The notes: generated by a model from the letters alone, not told the origin. A stretch of DNA of 6,351 nt from JBLHKE01 sp047619485 (GCA_047619485.1 JBLHKE010000463.1:1-6351); one strand, 5' to 3'. Shown: positions 1 to 6,351, counted from the first letter of the stretch. Program-made: numbers and translations.

Positions 1-491
1 ATCTCAACGCCGTTCGTGCTGGCATCACCGACGACCCGAAAGACTACCGCTGGTGCGGATACAGCGAGGCGGTCGCCGGAGTGAGTCTTGCCCAACAAGG
101 GCTCGCGCAGGCACTAGAAGACCTCAACCCTAACGCGACATGGCGAGACGTCGGCTCGCGCTACCGAAAAGTGATCTTCGGGATTGGCGAGGAAAAAGGG
201 AACACTCGCGAACCAACACACCCCGGCCTATCCCGCGCGGCCATCGCCGAAGTTTTCGCTGCGGGTGGCGAGCTCTCGCTCCCACAGTTGCTCCGCTGCC
301 GGGTGCGTCACTTCACTGACGGCCTCGTGATCGGCAGCGAAGCGTTTATCAACGAATTCTTCAATACGAATTCCGGCAGCTTCGGCAGCGGGCGGAAATC
401 TGGAGCGCGCAAGATCCGTGGCGGTGACTGGGATGGACTGCGCAGCGCCCGGGATCTCACCAAAGTCCCAATCGAACCACCAGACTCCTAG
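1..491 (+). CDS. REP-associated tyrosine transposase (RAYT, Y1_Tnp/IS200-like), C-terminal part, cut by window edge
   Basis: The frame is open from base 3 to the TAG at 489-491 and gives 162 visible residues. It begins with LNAVRAGITDDPKDYRWCGY, the hallmark end of the Y1 transposase domain of RAYT proteins (typical form: LNPVRAGI..P.DYRWSSY). The HUH motif and catalytic tyrosine would lie upstream, outside the window. The rest is the family's C-terminal extension: a helical, possibly DNA-binding segment containing GLVIGSEAF (visible residues 107-115), then the basic RKSGARKIRGGDW stretch (131-143). RAYTs are single-copy, domesticated relatives of IS200/IS605 transposases that recognise and cut REP hairpins; this is family knowledge. 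A GTG at 81 could be miscalled as a start, but the homology clearly continues upstream of it. The visible part has no frameshift. Whether the full gene is intact cannot be judged. The palindrome at 514-548 lies just downstream and could be a substrate-like element. Confidence 0.9.
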   Translation, partial: LNAVRAGITDDPKDYRWCGYSEAVAGVSLAQQGLAQALEDLNPNATWRDVGSRYRKVIFGIGEEKGNTREPTHPGLSRAAIAEVFAAGGELSLPQLLRCRVRHFTDGLVIGSEAFINEFFNTNSGSFGSGRKSGARKIRGGDWDGLRSARDLTKVPIEPPDS

Positions 492-513
492 TAGTCCATC
501 ACTCCAAACTTCT

Positions 514-548
514 CGCCGAGCTGCATTGACTCAATGCCCAGCTCTGCG
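514..548. repeat. Imperfect hairpin (REP-like candidate) between the RAYT gene and terC
   Basis: The left arm CGC-C-GAGCTG-CATTG (514-528) pairs with the right arm CAATG-CC-CAGCTC-T-GCG (532-548) across an ACT loop. This gives 14 base pairs, one C/T mismatch and a two-base CC bulge. No U-tract follows on either strand, so it is not a classical intrinsic terminator. It starts 22 bases after the stop of the RAYT gene. RAYT genes are commonly flanked by the REP palindromes they act on, and REP hairpins often carry a bulge or mismatch and a GTAG or GGAG tetranucleotide on the 5' side. A GTAG occurs at 491-494, but about 20 bases from the stem, farther than usual. No second copy is visible in this window. 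It could instead be an operator, since the terC promoter candidate overlaps it. The structure is seen directly; its role is inference. Confidence 0.5.
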
Positions 549-554
549 TACAAA
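526..554 (+). promoter_or_regulatory. Candidate sigma70-type promoter for terC
   Basis: A TTGACT hexamer (526-531, five of six matches to TTGACA) is followed after 17 bases by TACAAA (549-554, four of six matches to TATAAT). A transcript would start near 561, giving a leader of about 40 bases before the ATG at 600. The -35 element lies across the left arm and loop of the hairpin at 514-548, so a protein bound to the palindrome could block or modulate transcription. The assignment rests on consensus matching only. Confidence 0.4.
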
Positions 555-599
555 AATATACCGAGCCCGCGCTCGCCCCTAGAAAACGCTCTCCTACCT

Positions 600-1433
600 A
601 TGTTCGATCCTAGCATTCTCGTCACGCTCCTCCTCCTAGTCATGCTTCAAGCCGTCCTCGGCTTCGACAACCTCCTCTACATCTCGCTCGAATCCAAGCG
701 CGCTCCGGAATCCGATCAAAAGCGCGTCCGCAAGCTCGGCATCATGATCGCCGTCGGCCTGCGAATCGTCCTGCTGCTGCTCCTCACGAGCGTCATCTCC
801 GCGTTTACCAAGCCATTCTTCAAGATCCCTGACAACGGAGTTGTCACCGGAGATTTCAATGTCGAGAGCGTGATCATCCTCTTAGGTGGCGCATTTATTA
901 TCTACACGGCGGTCAAAGAGATCTTCCACATGCTCGCGGCACCTAACCTCGGCTACGGCGAGAAAAAAGCAGCCAAGCCCGCTGGACAAGTGATCTTCCT
1001 GATCGTGATGATGAACGTGGTGTTCTCTTTCGACTCCATCCTCAGCGCGATGGCACTCGCACAAAAACCGATCCTCGATGCCGCGGGCGAACCGACTGGG
1101 CAGACGGAGTACATCCGCTGGGTGATGATCGTCGCCATCCTGATCGGAGGTGCGCTGATGATCGTCCTCGCCGATACAGTCTCGACCTTCCTCGAGAAAA
1201 ATCGAATGTATGAAGTCCTCGGCCTGTTCGTATTGTTCATCGTCGGGATCATGCTGCTGTCCGAAGGTGGGCACAAAGCGCACCTACACTTCTTCGGCAA
1301 CCCGATCCACGCGATGAGCAAGACGACATTCTACTTCGTGATCGGGGTGCTGGTCATCGTCGACTTGGTCCAAGGTCGCTATCAGAGAAAGCTGCTTGCA
1401 CAAAAGGCCGCCGCCAGCGCCGGACACTCCTAA
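600..1433 (+). CDS. TerC family integral membrane protein, putative metal (Mn2+) exporter
   Basis: The 277-residue product from ATG 600 is very hydrophobic, with about seven membrane segments (near residues 6-28, 48-69, 88-110, 129-152, 173-193, 204-222 and 243-259). TerC hallmarks are present: GFDNLLYISL with Asp23, GGAFIIYTAVKEIFHML near 96-112, VFSFDSILSA with Asp145, the helix-capping Asp192 in VLADTVSTFLE, and FIVGIMLLSEG near 213-223. The paired intramembrane aspartates are thought to bind the ion. TerC relatives (Alx, YkoY/MeeF) export manganese or help metallate exported enzymes; the substrate here is not readable from sequence. A small His-rich loop (His225, 228, 230 and 237) precedes the last helix. 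An in-frame ATG at 534 would add 22 polar, Pro/Ser-rich residues, but it lies inside the hairpin and upstream of the predicted transcript start, so 600 is preferred. No Shine-Dalgarno sequence is evident before either ATG. No yybP-ykoY riboswitch pattern was recognised in the short leader. Confidence 0.9.
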   Translation: MFDPSILVTLLLLVMLQAVLGFDNLLYISLESKRAPESDQKRVRKLGIMIAVGLRIVLLLLLTSVISAFTKPFFKIPDNGVVTGDFNVESVIILLGGAFIIYTAVKEIFHMLAAPNLGYGEKKAAKPAGQVIFLIVMMNVVFSFDSILSAMALAQKPILDAAGEPTGQTEYIRWVMIVAILIGGALMIVLADTVSTFLEKNRMYEVLGLFVLFIVGIMLLSEGGHKAHLHFFGNPIHAMSKTTFYFVIGVLVIVDLVQGRYQRKLLAQKAAASAGHS

Positions 1434-1476
1434 GGGCCTGTCAGTAATTAACTCCTACAGGGCACCTCCGAAAACC

Positions 1477-1686
1477 TCATGCGGGCTGGAGCTTGATAAA
1501 ATCCCCGCTGTCTTCGTTGCTAAAGCGCCCACTATCACCAAATAGCTTAGCGTTTATCGCCTCGCCAGCGGGAATTTTCTCTGCGCCCCATTTCCACAGC
1601 AGGTTTCCGGAGCTGCCCTGAAGTAAAAGTTGGCCCAAGATACTGGCAACCGAGCCTCCGGGTGGGAAGGGGCAAAGAACTCGGAG
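1477..1686 (-). pseudogene. Possible C-terminal relic of a decayed gene, unidentified
   Basis: On the minus strand, 69 codons run from just after an in-frame TAG (1687-1689) to a TGA (1477-1479). There is no ATG or GTG start, only an internal TTG. The translation includes SGNLLWKWGAEKIPAGEA and LFGDSGRFSNEDSGDFIKLQ. These read like genuine protein, with alternating hydrophobic residues, Gly turns and an Asp/Asn-rich end, rather than the low-complexity strings typical of shadow frames. I do not recognise the family. An upstream minus frame (containing EEFKSKLKREVLAPS, near 1690-1735) could be the same gene after a frameshift, but this cannot be shown without a homologue. It may equally be a chance open frame. 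Confidence 0.25.
1495..1581. repeat. Imperfect inverted repeat, 16-base arms around a 55-base centre
   Basis: GATAAAATCCCCGCTG (1495-1510) is matched in inverse orientation by CAGCGGGAATTTTCTC (1566-1581) at 14 of 16 positions. The centre holds a further short inverted pair, GCTAA/TTAGC. It could fold as a long hairpin or be a trace of a small mobile element. It lies within the possible gene relic on the minus strand, so the pairing may be fortuitous. Confidence 0.3.
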
Positions 1687-2013
1687 CTAAAACTTCCCGT
1701 TTCAACTTCGACTTAAACTCCTCAGGGGCTAATCTCGCTGGTGCAGGATTCTTTTGACCCGAGCAGACAAGAGTGTTCGGCTTCCGTACATAAAAATACT
1801 CTGCCGGACCAGTGGTGTGACCATAACTGTGAACCTCCGGGCAACAAATCCAGGCACACAAAGTGAGCCAAATATGTCGTCCGTTATGGAAAAAAGTAGT
1901 CTGCCTGGCTGATCCAACAGAGTTCCAAAGTATAGGCGAACACTCGATTTTGTCTCGGAAAAATGCACTCTTGCTACGAGTTTTTTTCGATGGCTTTCCG
2001 GGCGGGTTTCGGT

Positions 2014-2042
2014 TTGCATTGTTGATCCATGATGAATATAAT
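2014..2042 (+). promoter_or_regulatory. Promoter-like element overlapping the lactonase start
   Basis: TTGCAT (2014-2019) and a perfect TATAAT (2037-2042) are separated by 17 bases. If used, transcription would begin near 2049, downstream of the ATGs at 2029 and 2032, which conflicts with those starts. The match may be chance in AT-rich signal-peptide codons. The true lactonase promoter was not identified with confidence. Confidence 0.2.
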
Positions 2043-3150
2043 AAGCGCGCTTTCTTTTATTGTAATGTTAGTATCAGGCGTTGTTGCTGCGCCGGTCGAC
2101 GTCTATTTCGGAACCGGGGGGCGCGAGGCGAAGGGGATCTACCGTGGCAAGTTCGATCTGGATTCGGGCAAACTGAGTAACATAGAGCTGGCGGCGGAGC
2201 TCAAGTCGCCAGGGTTCTTGGCGAAGCACCCGAGCTTGAAGGTGATCTACGCGGTGGCGGGCGGTGGCGAGGTCGTGGCCTACTCGATCACGGCTGATGG
2301 TGGTTTGGAACTTCTTAATATCGGGCAGGTCGGCGATGGTGGCAGCGCGCATATCGCGGTGCACCCATCGGGTCGGATGTTGATGACTGCTCAGTATGGA
2401 GGTGGCTCAGTCGCAGTGTTCCGGATCGAGGCGGATGGCAAGCTCGGCGAGCGACTGCAGCTGATCGAGCACGAGGGGGGATCGGGTGTGGTCGGGAAGC
2501 GACAGGATTCGCCACACCCGCACTGGTGTGGATTTTCACCTGACGGTGACTATGCGTTCGTTCCCGATCTCGGTTTGGATGGGATCGTGATCTACGAGGT
2601 CATGCCGACCAAGGGGGGGGATCCGGGTGGGATCAAGCCAGCCGGGATCGCGATGTCGGTGCCCGGCGGTGGGCCGCGTCACATGCGATTTTCGGTGGAC
2701 GGGAAATTGGTCTATCTGCTGAACGAGCTTTCACTGTCGGTGACGACCTTCGCTTACGATCCTGGCAAGGGAACGCTGGAGAAGCAGGGCACGGTGGCTG
2801 CTCTGAGTGAGGCGGTGAAGGGTAAAGAGACCTTCAACTCGGCCTCGGAAATCCTTGTCCACCCGAATGGGAAGTTCGTCTACTCGGCGAACCGTGGGCA
2901 TGATTCTGTAACGGCCTACCGGGCGGACCCGGCTACCGGCGAGCTGGAAGTGTTGGAGGTGGAGGCGATCCGGGGGAGTTGGCCGCGCAACATCAATCTT
3001 GATCCTAGCGGCAAGTGGTTGCTGGCGGCAGGGCAAAACTCGAACACGATCTCGGTGTTTGCCGTGGATGCGGAGAGCGGGGAACTCAGTTTCCGGCGTG
3101 GGGATGTTTGGAATGTGCCGGGTTGTATCTGTATCCTGTTCGGGAGCTAA
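2029..3150 (+). CDS. Lactonase family protein, 6-phosphogluconolactonase (YbhE/Pgl)-type seven-bladed beta-propeller
   Basis: The 373-residue product resembles E. coli Pgl (YbhE, about 331 aa) along its length. Blade signatures include VHPSGRMLMTAQYGGGSVAVF (111-131, in part), HPHWCGFSPDG (163-173), GGGPRHMRF (213-221), LLNELSLSV (230-238), EILVHPNGKFVYSANRGHDSV (from 274) and WPRNINLDPSGKWLLAAGQNSNTISVF (from 318). His165, Arg218, Glu233 and Arg320 fit the conserved His/Arg/Glu/Arg set discussed for the related fungal carboxymuconate lactonising enzyme. The family hydrolyses sugar lactones such as 6-phosphogluconolactone or acts on similar cyclic esters; the substrate here is not proven. Residues 1-21 form a hydrophobic leader with a possible cleavage after VVA or VVAA, suggesting a periplasmic form, but the leader has no Lys or Arg, which is unusual. 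Alternative starts are ATG 2032 and ATG 2065; no Shine-Dalgarno sequence helps the choice. The stop lies four bases from the convergent RND gene. Confidence 0.88.
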   Translation: MMNIISALSFIVMLVSGVVAAPVDVYFGTGGREAKGIYRGKFDLDSGKLSNIELAAELKSPGFLAKHPSLKVIYAVAGGGEVVAYSITADGGLELLNIGQVGDGGSAHIAVHPSGRMLMTAQYGGGSVAVFRIEADGKLGERLQLIEHEGGSGVVGKRQDSPHPHWCGFSPDGDYAFVPDLGLDGIVIYEVMPTKGGDPGGIKPAGIAMSVPGGGPRHMRFSVDGKLVYLLNELSLSVTTFAYDPGKGTLEKQGTVAALSEAVKGKETFNSASEILVHPNGKFVYSANRGHDSVTAYRADPATGELEVLEVEAIRGSWPRNINLDPSGKWLLAAGQNSNTISVFAVDAESGELSFRRGDVWNVPGCICILFGS

Positions 3151-3154
3151 TCGC

Positions 3155-6100
3155 CTAGGCTCTGACCTTGGCTTTGGCTTCTTCACGGGATCTCTCCTCC
3201 CACTCGTCTAGGGTCTCTTTGGTGAAGATGAATTTCTTCACGTCCTCTAGCATGAGGTAGACGCAGGGAATGAGGAGGAGGGTGATGAAGGTGGCGAACA
3301 GGATGCCGAACCCGAGCGAGATCGCCATCGGGATGAGGAATTTCGCCTGCAGGTCGGTCTCGAGTAGCATCGGGGTGAGGCCGGCGAAGGTGGTCAACGA
3401 GGTCAGGATGATCGGGCGGAATCTGGCCGCACCGGCATTCCAGACGGCTTCGATAAGCCCGTGGCCGTCGTTGCGGTGCCGGTTGACGTAGTCGACGAGC
3501 ACTAGGCTGTCGTTCACGACCACGCCGCCGAGGGCGACGATGCCGCACATCGACATGATGCTGAGTGGCGTATCCATCAAAATGTGACCGGCTACAGCTC
3601 CGACAAACCCGAAGGGGATGACGCTCATGACGATGATCGGCTGGACGTAGCTCCCGAGGGGGATCGCCATCAGGACGTAGACCGCAAGCATGGCAAAGAT
3701 GAATCCGACGCCCATCTCCGCGAGGCTCTGGCGCTGGTCTTTCTGTTCGCCTTCGAAGGAATAGCTGACACCGGGAAATTTGGCAGCGATCTGGGAGAGG
3801 TCTTTTTTGGTGAGCGTCTTTACCACCTCGTTGGCGTCGGCTTTCTTGTCGGTCTTGTCGATGTCGGCGGCGACGCGCACGGCACGCAGCCGGTCGGTGC
3901 GCTGGATGGTGGCGAAGCTGCGGCCGAATTCTACCTCGGCGATTTCTGAGAGCGGGATCTCAGTACCATCGGCGGTGCGGATTTTCATCTGCTCGATATT
4001 CTCGACCGAGCGGCGTTCGTCGCGCGGGTAGCGGACGAAGACTTTGACTTCGTCGCGACCGCGCTGCAACTGCTGTGCCTCCTCACCGTAGAAGGCATTG
4101 CGGATCTGCGAGCTAACATCGGAGAGGCGCAGGCCGAGCGCTTCACCTTGGGGGAGGAGGCGCTTGAGCTTGATCTCGCGCTTGCCGGCGCGGTTACCAT
4201 CGGTGATATCAATCACCCCGCGGTAGTCACGCAAGCGTTCTTTGACCCATCCGACCGCCTTGTTCACCTGTTCTGAGTCGGTGCCGACGAGTTCTATGTC
4301 GATGGCGTTTCCACCGCCAGCGGCTTCGGACTGGAAGGTGAGTTCTACCGCTCCCGGAATCGCTCCTGCCAACTCGCGCCAGACCGCGGCGATCTCTTTG
4401 GCGGAGGTTTCGCGGTCGCTGCCTTTGGCGAGCTCGATGGTGACCTCGCCGACGTTGACCCCGGTGGGGGTGATGGGGGTGAAGCCGACCTTGAAGGGCT
4501 GGCTGCCGACGCTGGTCAGGGTGCGCAGGACGAGTGGCTTCTCCGGGTCGGTGGTGAAGCGTTCGTTGAGTTTTCCGACCGCCTTTTCGATCTGGATGAC
4601 GGCGGTGGTGGTTGTCTCGAACGGCACGCCGTTGGGCATGGTGAGCTTCGCGCTGATGATCTCGGCTTCGACTTCGGGGAAGAACTGGAATCTGATGTGG
4701 CCTTTGGAGACGAAGGTGATCGTCACCGCAAGGACGGCGATGAAGATGGTGAGGGTGACGTAGCGCGAGTGTAGAGCGAGTTTCAGAACCGGGCGGTAGA
4801 ATTTTTCGACGAAGACCTCGAGCCCGTTGGAGATGTTCTTCTGCAGACGCATGATCGGTCCGAGTTTACGATTCGGATCAGACGGCCGCAGGCAGGCTAG
4901 GTGAGCGGGCAGGATCAGTTTTGATTGGAGCAGCGAGAAGATGAGCGTCGGGATGACGATCAGCGGGATGTTGCGCCAAATTTTTCCGCTGACGCCGCTG
5001 ACCATCAGCATCGGCGTGAACGCGACGGCGGTGGTCAGGACGCCGAAGATGACGACCACTCCGACCTCGTGGGTGCCCTTCCACGCGGCCTCGCGCGGGT
5101 GCTCGCCGCGCTGCATGCGCGCGTAGACGTTCTCACCGACGACGATCGCGTCATCGACGACGATGCCGAGGACGAGGATGAAGGCGAACAGGGTGATCAT
5201 GTTGATCGAGATATCGACCTGCGGCATCATCCAGATGGCGCCCGCGAACGAGACCGGGATACCGACGGAGACGAGGAAGGCGAGACTCGGGCGAAGGAAC
5301 AGGGCGAGCACGATAAAGACGAGTGCCAGGCCCATCAGCCCGTTGCGTTTGAGCAGGTCGAGGCGCCCGGCGAGCATCACCGAGGTGTCGTTCCACACCT
5401 CCACGGTGACGCCAGTTGGCAGGTCCCTGCGGGCCTGTTCCAGGTAGTTTTTGACGTCATTGGCGACCACGAGCGTGTCCTGGTCACCGACCCGGAAGAC
5501 GTTGACAACGACTGCTGGAGCACCCTCGAAGCGACTGGTGAGATCGATGTCCTCGAAGCCGTCAATGATGGTGGCGATGTCACGCAGCTTGACGACCGTT
5601 CCGTCGTCGCGCGAGATCAGGGTGATGTCGCCGAATTCCTCCTCGGTGTAGCGTTTGCCCTCTGCCTTGATGAGGACTTCGCCAGCATCGGTGCGCACGG
5701 AACCGCCGGGGAGATCGAGGGATGAGGCTCGTACCGCATTGGCTACTTGGCTCAATGTCAGTTGGTAGGCACGCAAGGTGTCCTCAGATACCTCGATAGA
5801 GATCTCGTAGGGCCGGACGCCATAGAGTTCGACTTGGGTAATCTCTTTCTGGTTGAGGAGTCCGTCGCGGATGTCTTCGGCGAAGGCTCGCAAGGTTTTC
5901 TCATCGGTGTTGGCGGAGACGGCAACCGAGAGCACTTGGGATTTGATGAGCACCTCTGCGATGATCGGTTCCTCGGCGTTCTCGGGGAAGGAGTCGATGG
6001 CATCGACCTGCGCTTTCAGGTCGTCCATGACATTGCGAACCTTGTATCCGTTGGCGGTTTCGACGATGACGACACCGCGGTTCTCGGTGGAGGTTGACTT

Positions 6101-6343
6101 GATGCGATCGATGCCATCGACGCCCTGGATGGCCTCCTCGATGGGGATGCAGATGCTCTTTTCTACTTCCTCGGGGCTGGCGTTGGGATACGGCACCAGG
6201 ATGGTGATAATATCGGTCGCCGTCTCGGGGAAAATCTCCTTTTTCAGTTTGAACCAGGTGGTGATGCCGAGCAGGAGGATGCCTGCCATGATGAAATTGG
6301 CGGCGACGTGGTTTCTCGAAAACCAGTAGATTAACTTCTCCAT
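3155..6343 (-). CDS. Efflux RND transporter permease subunit (AcrB/AcrD/AcrF family, HAE type)
   Basis: This 1062-residue inner-membrane proton/drug antiporter is of normal family length. It has the duplicated RND plan: TM1 (12-30), a large periplasmic porter/docking domain (about 31-335), TM2-6 (336-480), TM7 (528-546), a second periplasmic domain (about 547-875) and TM8-12 (876-1030). The proton-relay Asp pair is in GIVVDDAIVVGEN (Asp397, Asp398), the HAE-type form rather than the heavy-metal (CzcA) DFG-DGAVV form. Arg974 and Thr981 in ARFRPIILTSL match AcrB Arg971 and Thr978. The AcrB Lys940 position is Asn944 in VVVNDSLVLVDY. FPE repeats occur at 38-40 and 555-557. ATG 6343 gives the standard start MEKLIYWFSRNH; only eight bases upstream are visible. 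Such pumps work with a periplasmic adaptor and an outer-membrane channel. Neither is in the window; an adaptor gene probably precedes it beyond the right edge. The last 30 residues are highly charged and cytoplasmic. Substrates are unknown. Confidence 0.95.
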   Translation of the reverse strand: MEKLIYWFSRNHVAANFIMAGILLLGITTWFKLKKEIFPETATDIITILVPYPNASPEEVEKSICIPIEEAIQGVDGIDRIKSTSTENRGVVIVETANGYKVRNVMDDLKAQVDAIDSFPENAEEPIIAEVLIKSQVLSVAVSANTDEKTLRAFAEDIRDGLLNQKEITQVELYGVRPYEISIEVSEDTLRAYQLTLSQVANAVRASSLDLPGGSVRTDAGEVLIKAEGKRYTEEEFGDITLISRDDGTVVKLRDIATIIDGFEDIDLTSRFEGAPAVVVNVFRVGDQDTLVVANDVKNYLEQARRDLPTGVTVEVWNDTSVMLAGRLDLLKRNGLMGLALVFIVLALFLRPSLAFLVSVGIPVSFAGAIWMMPQVDISINMITLFAFILVLGIVVDDAIVVGENVYARMQRGEHPREAAWKGTHEVGVVVIFGVLTTAVAFTPMLMVSGVSGKIWRNIPLIVIPTLIFSLLQSKLILPAHLACLRPSDPNRKLGPIMRLQKNISNGLEVFVEKFYRPVLKLALHSRYVTLTIFIAVLAVTITFVSKGHIRFQFFPEVEAEIISAKLTMPNGVPFETTTTAVIQIEKAVGKLNERFTTDPEKPLVLRTLTSVGSQPFKVGFTPITPTGVNVGEVTIELAKGSDRETSAKEIAAVWRELAGAIPGAVELTFQSEAAGGGNAIDIELVGTDSEQVNKAVGWVKERLRDYRGVIDITDGNRAGKREIKLKRLLPQGEALGLRLSDVSSQIRNAFYGEEAQQLQRGRDEVKVFVRYPRDERRSVENIEQMKIRTADGTEIPLSEIAEVEFGRSFATIQRTDRLRAVRVAADIDKTDKKADANEVVKTLTKKDLSQIAAKFPGVSYSFEGEQKDQRQSLAEMGVGFIFAMLAVYVLMAIPLGSYVQPIIVMSVIPFGFVGAVAGHILMDTPLSIMSMCGIVALGGVVVNDSLVLVDYVNRHRNDGHGLIEAVWNAGAARFRPIILTSLTTFAGLTPMLLETDLQAKFLIPMAISLGFGILFATFITLLLIPCVYLMLEDVKKFIFTKETLDEWEERSREEAKAKVRA

Positions 6344-6351
6344 TCGGGTGG

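Larger units (their letters stand above)
1434..2028. other. Intergenic region without an intact gene
   Basis: No convincing complete coding sequence, tRNA, CRISPR array or strong terminator is visible in these 595 bases. Apparent open frames such as minus 1547-1861, minus 1729-2019 and plus 1863-2180 have no recognisable motifs. The last of these runs into the lactonase in another frame. Base composition is more AT-rich than in the genes, above all at 1750-2028. The region contains a protein-like relic on the minus strand (1477-1686), an imperfect inverted repeat (1495-1510 with 1566-1581) and an AT-rich approach to the lactonase start. It looks like decayed DNA plus a promoter region. Confidence 0.6.

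Noticed and set aside
81..83. GTG at 81 as the start of a separate small gene
   Set aside because: The same frame is open to the window edge and the preceding residues match the conserved RAYT segment LNAVRAGI..DYRW, so the gene begins outside the window.
492..599. yybP-ykoY manganese riboswitch upstream of terC
   Set aside because: TerC genes often carry this riboswitch, but the leader after the predicted transcript start is only about 40 bases and the conserved sequence pattern was not recognised.
882..1321. Two minus-strand open frames across terC
   Set aside because: They are His/Asp-rich or Ser/Arg-rich shadows of terC codons, with no recognisable domain.
1675..1690. CCGAG/CTCGG pair around 1650-1686 as a terminator
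   Set aside because: Only five base pairs with a loop of nearly 30 bases and no U-tract.
1967..1987. ACTC/GAGT stem followed by seven T bases, a possible intrinsic terminator
   Set aside because: The stem is only four base pairs with a seven-base loop and no gene ends just upstream. Too weak to call.
1863..2180. A plus-strand 105-codon frame running into the lactonase
   Set aside because: It overlaps the well-supported lactonase in another frame and has a Cys/Arg-rich, unprotein-like sequence.
4925..5725. A 266-codon plus-strand open frame antisense to the RND gene
   Set aside because: Its translation is dominated by Asp, Glu, Arg and His runs (low complexity), the usual mirror of a GC-rich membrane-protein gene. 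No motifs are present.

Overview
The window holds four protein genes on about 6.35 kb of moderately GC-rich bacterial DNA. In order they are: the 3' end of a REP-associated tyrosine transposase (plus strand), a complete TerC-family membrane protein (plus), a complete 6-phosphogluconolactonase/YbhE-type beta-propeller (plus), and a complete AcrB-type RND efflux permease (minus). The style of the proteins fits a Gram-negative, environmental bacterium: an RND permease, a lactonase with a possible export signal, a RAYT with a GARK-RGGDW tail, and few Shine-Dalgarno sequences. A member of the Verrucomicrobiota or a relative is my best guess. That is an inference from protein style, not from a marker gene.

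Layout. Bases 1-491 encode the C-terminal 162 residues of the transposase; its catalytic HUH domain lies off the left edge. About 20 bases after its stop is a strong imperfect hairpin (514-548), a reasonable candidate for a REP-like palindrome or a regulatory site. A sigma70-like promoter (526-554) overlaps the hairpin and points into terC. This favours an initiator at 600 over the earlier ATG at 534, which lies inside the hairpin and upstream of the predicted transcript start. A 595-base gap (1434-2028) follows terC. It contains no convincing intact gene, only a start-less, protein-like reading frame on the minus strand (1477-1686) that looks like the tail of a decayed gene, an imperfect inverted repeat, and a GGGCCTGTCAGTAATTA block directly abutting the terC stop.

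The lactonase (2029-3150) and the RND permease (3155-6343, minus) converge tail to tail with four bases between their stop codons. The permease starts at the right edge, so any partner adaptor gene would probably lie beyond the window.

The genes do not form an obvious pathway. TerC proteins export or handle metal ions, the RND pump exports small molecules using the proton gradient, and the lactonase is probably metabolic. The region reads as ordinary chromosome touched by a transposase-related element on the left. I do not see a clear new multi-gene system. The most interesting points are the hairpin-promoter overlap beside the RAYT gene and the gene relic downstream of terC.
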